From NCBI RefSeq assembly GCF_001911425.1, contig NZ_MPPL01000001.1, positions 1,753,172 through 1,817,171 of the forward strand: a stretch of 64,000 nucleotides of DNA, given 5' to 3'. Made by a program: the position numbers and the translations under genes. This document shows, piece after piece, positions 61,710 through 64,000 of this stretch. The DNA comes from Mucilaginibacter polytrichastri. GTDB lineage: Bacteria > Bacteroidota > Bacteroidia > Sphingobacteriales > Sphingobacteriaceae. The notes beneath the pieces were generated by a model that saw only the letters and a program-made list of their open reading frames with translations, searched no databases and was not told the origin of the DNA. Each line of letters opens with the position of its first letter. The first letter of the stretch is position 1.

Positions 61710-62954
61710 TTAGTAGTTAAACTTAAATTTCGACAGGTTGGGCTGAAACTTTTTAGGGCGGTTTAACTCATCTAAGTAGATCACATGGCCCAGGTTCTTT
61801 AAAAATGGTAGGCAAATAGTTTCATACTCATACTTATCATCGTTGTAAATTCCGTCTTCGTTTGATTGTATAACGGCCGACAACATAAACTCTACCTTGT
61901 TGTCAAAATCAACGATGTAAGCATTATCAATATCGTATCCGTATGAATCACCTACCTTATTAAAGATCCGGATATTGGGATTTATGGTTGCGTCTTTTTC
62001 TGCTCCATAGTATAAAAACTTGCAGTAAGCAGGGTAGTAGCCGGGTTGTTTATAAGCAGGCCATTTACTTTCGGTAGGGTACATACTCATGTAATGGTAA
62101 ATAAGTTGGTAATCGGCAGGGGTTAAATTATATTGCTGATCTTTAGGGAAGGCCTCTGGGAAAAGCAATCGCTTTAGCACCATTTGTTGGTCGGCAAGGG
62201 GATATGCGTTCTTATCGTTAAAGTTAAATGGCTGCATTACCAACTGGCCGTTGTTATCTATATAGCCCTTGCCTTGCATGGTGTTTTCTAAGTCCATAGG
62301 GTAGTCTGCCTTATCATATTGTGCAGATGCGGTGTATACCAGTTTCTTACCTTTGTAAAAGCGGATGGGGTTAGTGGTGCGGGCATTATCTCCACCATCG
62401 CCCACAGCCAGTCGGCCTACAATGCGTGTGTTAGTAAGCTGGTACTTTTTTAGCTTGGTATTAATCTCTGCGCGGCCCACAAATTCATATAAGCGGTTAT
62501 AAGCATCATTATCACTTACTAATAGTATCTTCTTAATATATTGCTCTATACTGGGTTTGCCATTGCGGGCTGTACTATCAGCAGTAACTTTGGTTTGTTT
62601 GGTAAAACCACTATCAGTCAGCATAGTAGATTTTTTTGTTAGTCTTTTTACGTGTAATTCATTCAATTTTTCCAGCGCAAAGATTGCTGTAGGCAGTTTT
62701 ATAGTACTTGCCGGGTAAAAGTAGTGGTGAGGGTTTAAACGGTAGCTATAAGAGGTAAAGTGAGGTATGTTATGCTCGTCGCGGTCTATCCGGGTGTATA
62801 ATATTTGCACTTCGTTTTGGGTTGGATGCTTTAGTATACCTTCAAACATTTCGGAGTGTGCCAGCAATAAGTTTTTCAAAAACACGGTATCTGTTTTTTG
62901 ACTAAAAGCAGACATAGAAATAAACAATGCAAATAAAATTAGTAAGCGTTTCAT
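61710..62954 (-). CDS. secreted serine beta-lactamase-fold hydrolase
   Basis: 414 residues from ATG 62954 (MKRLLILFALFISMSAFSQ); the frame extends 18 codons further but the signal peptide fits here. Class A-like motifs: Ser-x-x-Lys in YPASTIKLPTAIFAL, S-D-N in LLVSDNDAYNRLYEF, and K-x-G in FNKVGDSYGYD. Likely acts on peptidoglycan-like or related substrates; it need not be a resistance enzyme. Confidence 0.85.
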   Translation of the reverse strand: MKRLLILFALFISMSAFSQKTDTVFLKNLLLAHSEMFEGILKHPTQNEVQILYTRIDRDEHNIPHFTSYSYRLNPHHYFYPASTIKLPTAIFALEKLNELHVKRLTKKSTMLTDSGFTKQTKVTADSTARNGKPSIEQYIKKILLVSDNDAYNRLYEFVGRAEINTKLKKYQLTNTRIVGRLAVGDGGDNARTTNPIRFYKGKKLVYTASAQYDKADYPMDLENTMQGKGYIDNNGQLVMQPFNFNDKNAYPLADQQMVLKRLLFPEAFPKDQQYNLTPADYQLIYHYMSMYPTESKWPAYKQPGYYPAYCKFLYYGAEKDATINPNIRIFNKVGDSYGYDIDNAYIVDFDNKVEFMLSAVIQSNEDGIYNDDKYEYETICLPFLKNLGHVIYLDELNRPKKFQPNLSKFKFNY

Positions 62955-63322
62955 TATCAATATTAACAGTTCTAAGATAGTCATTGTAGTTGTGAAATAT
63001 TTTCTCAATTGTTAATAACTCGGCCTTTTGTTAAAAACTATCGTGCCTAAACTGCCCATTTTTCCTTTAGATTTGATTCAAGTTCATTACAACAATTTCT
63101 CTTGGCTCACGGCCTGCAATAAGCGTTTCGTGAGAAAAAGGCAAAAAAGAGCTCCTTGTGTGCTCCTGAAATTATAAAGCCAAACCTGCCAAAAGAGATT
63201 TATTTGTTAAAACTTTCACGATTAGGGTTTTTGATAAAGCCAACCACACTTGCCGGTATTTTTCTGGTGCTAGTACAGTTGTCTCCAATCAATTCCTTAC
63301 TCAAAACATAAATATAATTGCT
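62955..63322. other. gene-free region between the hydrolase and nrdB
   Basis: 368 bases of divergent intergenic DNA. A TAGATTTG box at 63068-63075 is a fair -7 candidate for the nrdB transcript, with a leader of about 240 bases; no -33 TTG is at the right distance. No NrdR box, riboswitch or small gene is recognisable by eye. Confidence 0.5.
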
Positions 63323-64000
63323 ATGGAACAGGAAGAGTTATTACTGAGGGAAAATAAGGATCGATTTGTGATCTTGCCTATCAACTATCCCCAAATTTGG
63401 GAGATGTACAAAAAACATGAAGCCAGTTTTTGGACTGCTGAGGAAATTGACCTGAGCGGCGATATGAAAGACTGGAACAATTTGAACGATGGCGAGCGTC
63501 ACTTTATCTCACATATCCTTGCGTTTTTCGCAGCTAGTGATGGTATTGTAAATGAAAACCTGGCCGTAAATTTCATGAGCGAAGTGCAGCTTCCTGAGGC
63601 GCGTTGCTTCTATGGTTTCCAGATCATGATGGAGAATATCCATTCAGAAACCTACGCATTGCTTATTGACTCATATATTAAAGATAATACCGAAAAAGAC
63701 CGTTTGTTCCACGCTGTAGAAACGGTGCCTTGTGTAAAACGCAAAGCAGAGTGGGCTTTAAAATGGATTGAGAACGGAACCTTTGCTGAGCGTTTAGTTG
63801 CATTTGCTGCGGTAGAGGGTATCTTCTTCTCGGGTAGTTTCTGCTCTATCTTCTGGTTGAAGAAACGTGGTTTAATGCCAGGTTTAACTTTCAGCAACGA
63901 ACTGATTAGTCGCGATGAGGGTTTACATTGCGAATTTGCTTGTTTGCTTTATGGCATGTTGAGCAACAAACTAAGCGAAGAGCGTGTGCATGAAATTATA
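63323..64000 (+). CDS. nrdB: class I ribonucleotide reductase small subunit, partial
   Basis: 226 residues to the window edge, where the gene continues. Contains the iron/radical-site region [59 protein letters not shown] and [20 protein letters not shown] with [11 protein letters not shown]. It holds the metal-radical cofactor for deoxyribonucleotide synthesis. The large-subunit gene is expected beyond the right edge. Confidence 0.97.
   Translation, partial: MEQEELLLRENKDRFVILPINYPQIWEMYKKHEASFWTAEEIDLSGDMKDWNNLNDGERHFISHILAFFAASDGIVNENLAVNFMSEVQLPEARCFYGFQIMMENIHSETYALLIDSYIKDNTEKDRLFHAVETVPCVKRKAEWALKWIENGTFAERLVAFAAVEGIFFSGSFCSIFWLKKRGLMPGLTFSNELISRDEGLHCEFACLLYGMLSNKLSEERVHEII

Overview
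The window looks like chromosomal DNA of a member of the Bacteroidota, most likely the Sphingobacteriaceae (Mucilaginibacter/Pedobacter-like). The support is a Bacteroidota-type conjugation operon (traE-F-G-I-J-K-L-M), rteC, -7 boxes of the TAnnTTTG type, an infC-rpmI-rplT block behind thrS, Kdo biosynthesis genes and beta-propeller/SxxK lipoprotein-type proteins. Species level cannot be read from the sequence alone.

Bases 1 to about 35,955 belong to an integrative conjugative element (ICE) whose left end lies outside the window. From the left it carries a partial gene fusing a PUR (DUF3276-like) domain to the N-terminus of RadC, a zinc-ribbon protein and a hypothetical protein. A defence island follows (1.9-14.0 kb). 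Its plus-strand half is a tightly packed seven-gene run: AAA+ ATPase, S8 subtilase, HNH-SAVED effector, CD-NTase with an AGS-C domain, AbiTii-domain protein, a protein that looks like an Ntn (proteasome-fold) hydrolase, and an unknown protein. The middle is a CBASS anti-phage system and the flanking genes look like accessory or additional immunity genes. The minus-strand half is a two-gene nuclease-like module; its larger gene is split by a frameshift at a sequence identical to the classic A_AAA_AAG slippery heptamer.

From 14.0 to 25.8 kb on the minus strand is a histone-H1-like gene and the transfer operon. The operon has three tandem paralogous secreted/inner-membrane proteins and a clean IS1595-family insertion with an 8-bp target duplication between traE and traF. 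From 26 to 29.7 kb are rteC, a membrane-anchored LuxR-type regulator, a structured non-coding region, and a divergent FMN reductase/AraC pair (cargo). From 29.9 to 35.9 kb are the coupling protein, relaxase, MobA, a candidate oriT full of inverted repeats, a small protein and a serine recombinase. The recombinase ORF reads antisense into tRNA-Leu(CAA), which marks the probable attachment site and right end of the ICE.

The rest (35.96-64 kb) is ordinary chromosome: hscB; kdsA-kdsD for Kdo, followed by a polyprenyl-phosphate sugar transferase and a metal-receptor-like protein; tRNA-Leu(UAG); a beta-propeller lipoprotein; an AI-2E-family permease; a glpD-glpK-glpF glycerol operon; an AraC regulator divergent from a TolC/EmrA/EmrB-type tripartite efflux operon; DUF3347 and RraB-like proteins; an Atg22-like MFS protein; a LutA-like protein; thrS-infC-rpmI-rplT; a lipoprotein; a SRPBCC protein; a serine beta-lactamase-fold hydrolase; and the start of the class I ribonucleotide reductase small subunit, which runs off the right edge.
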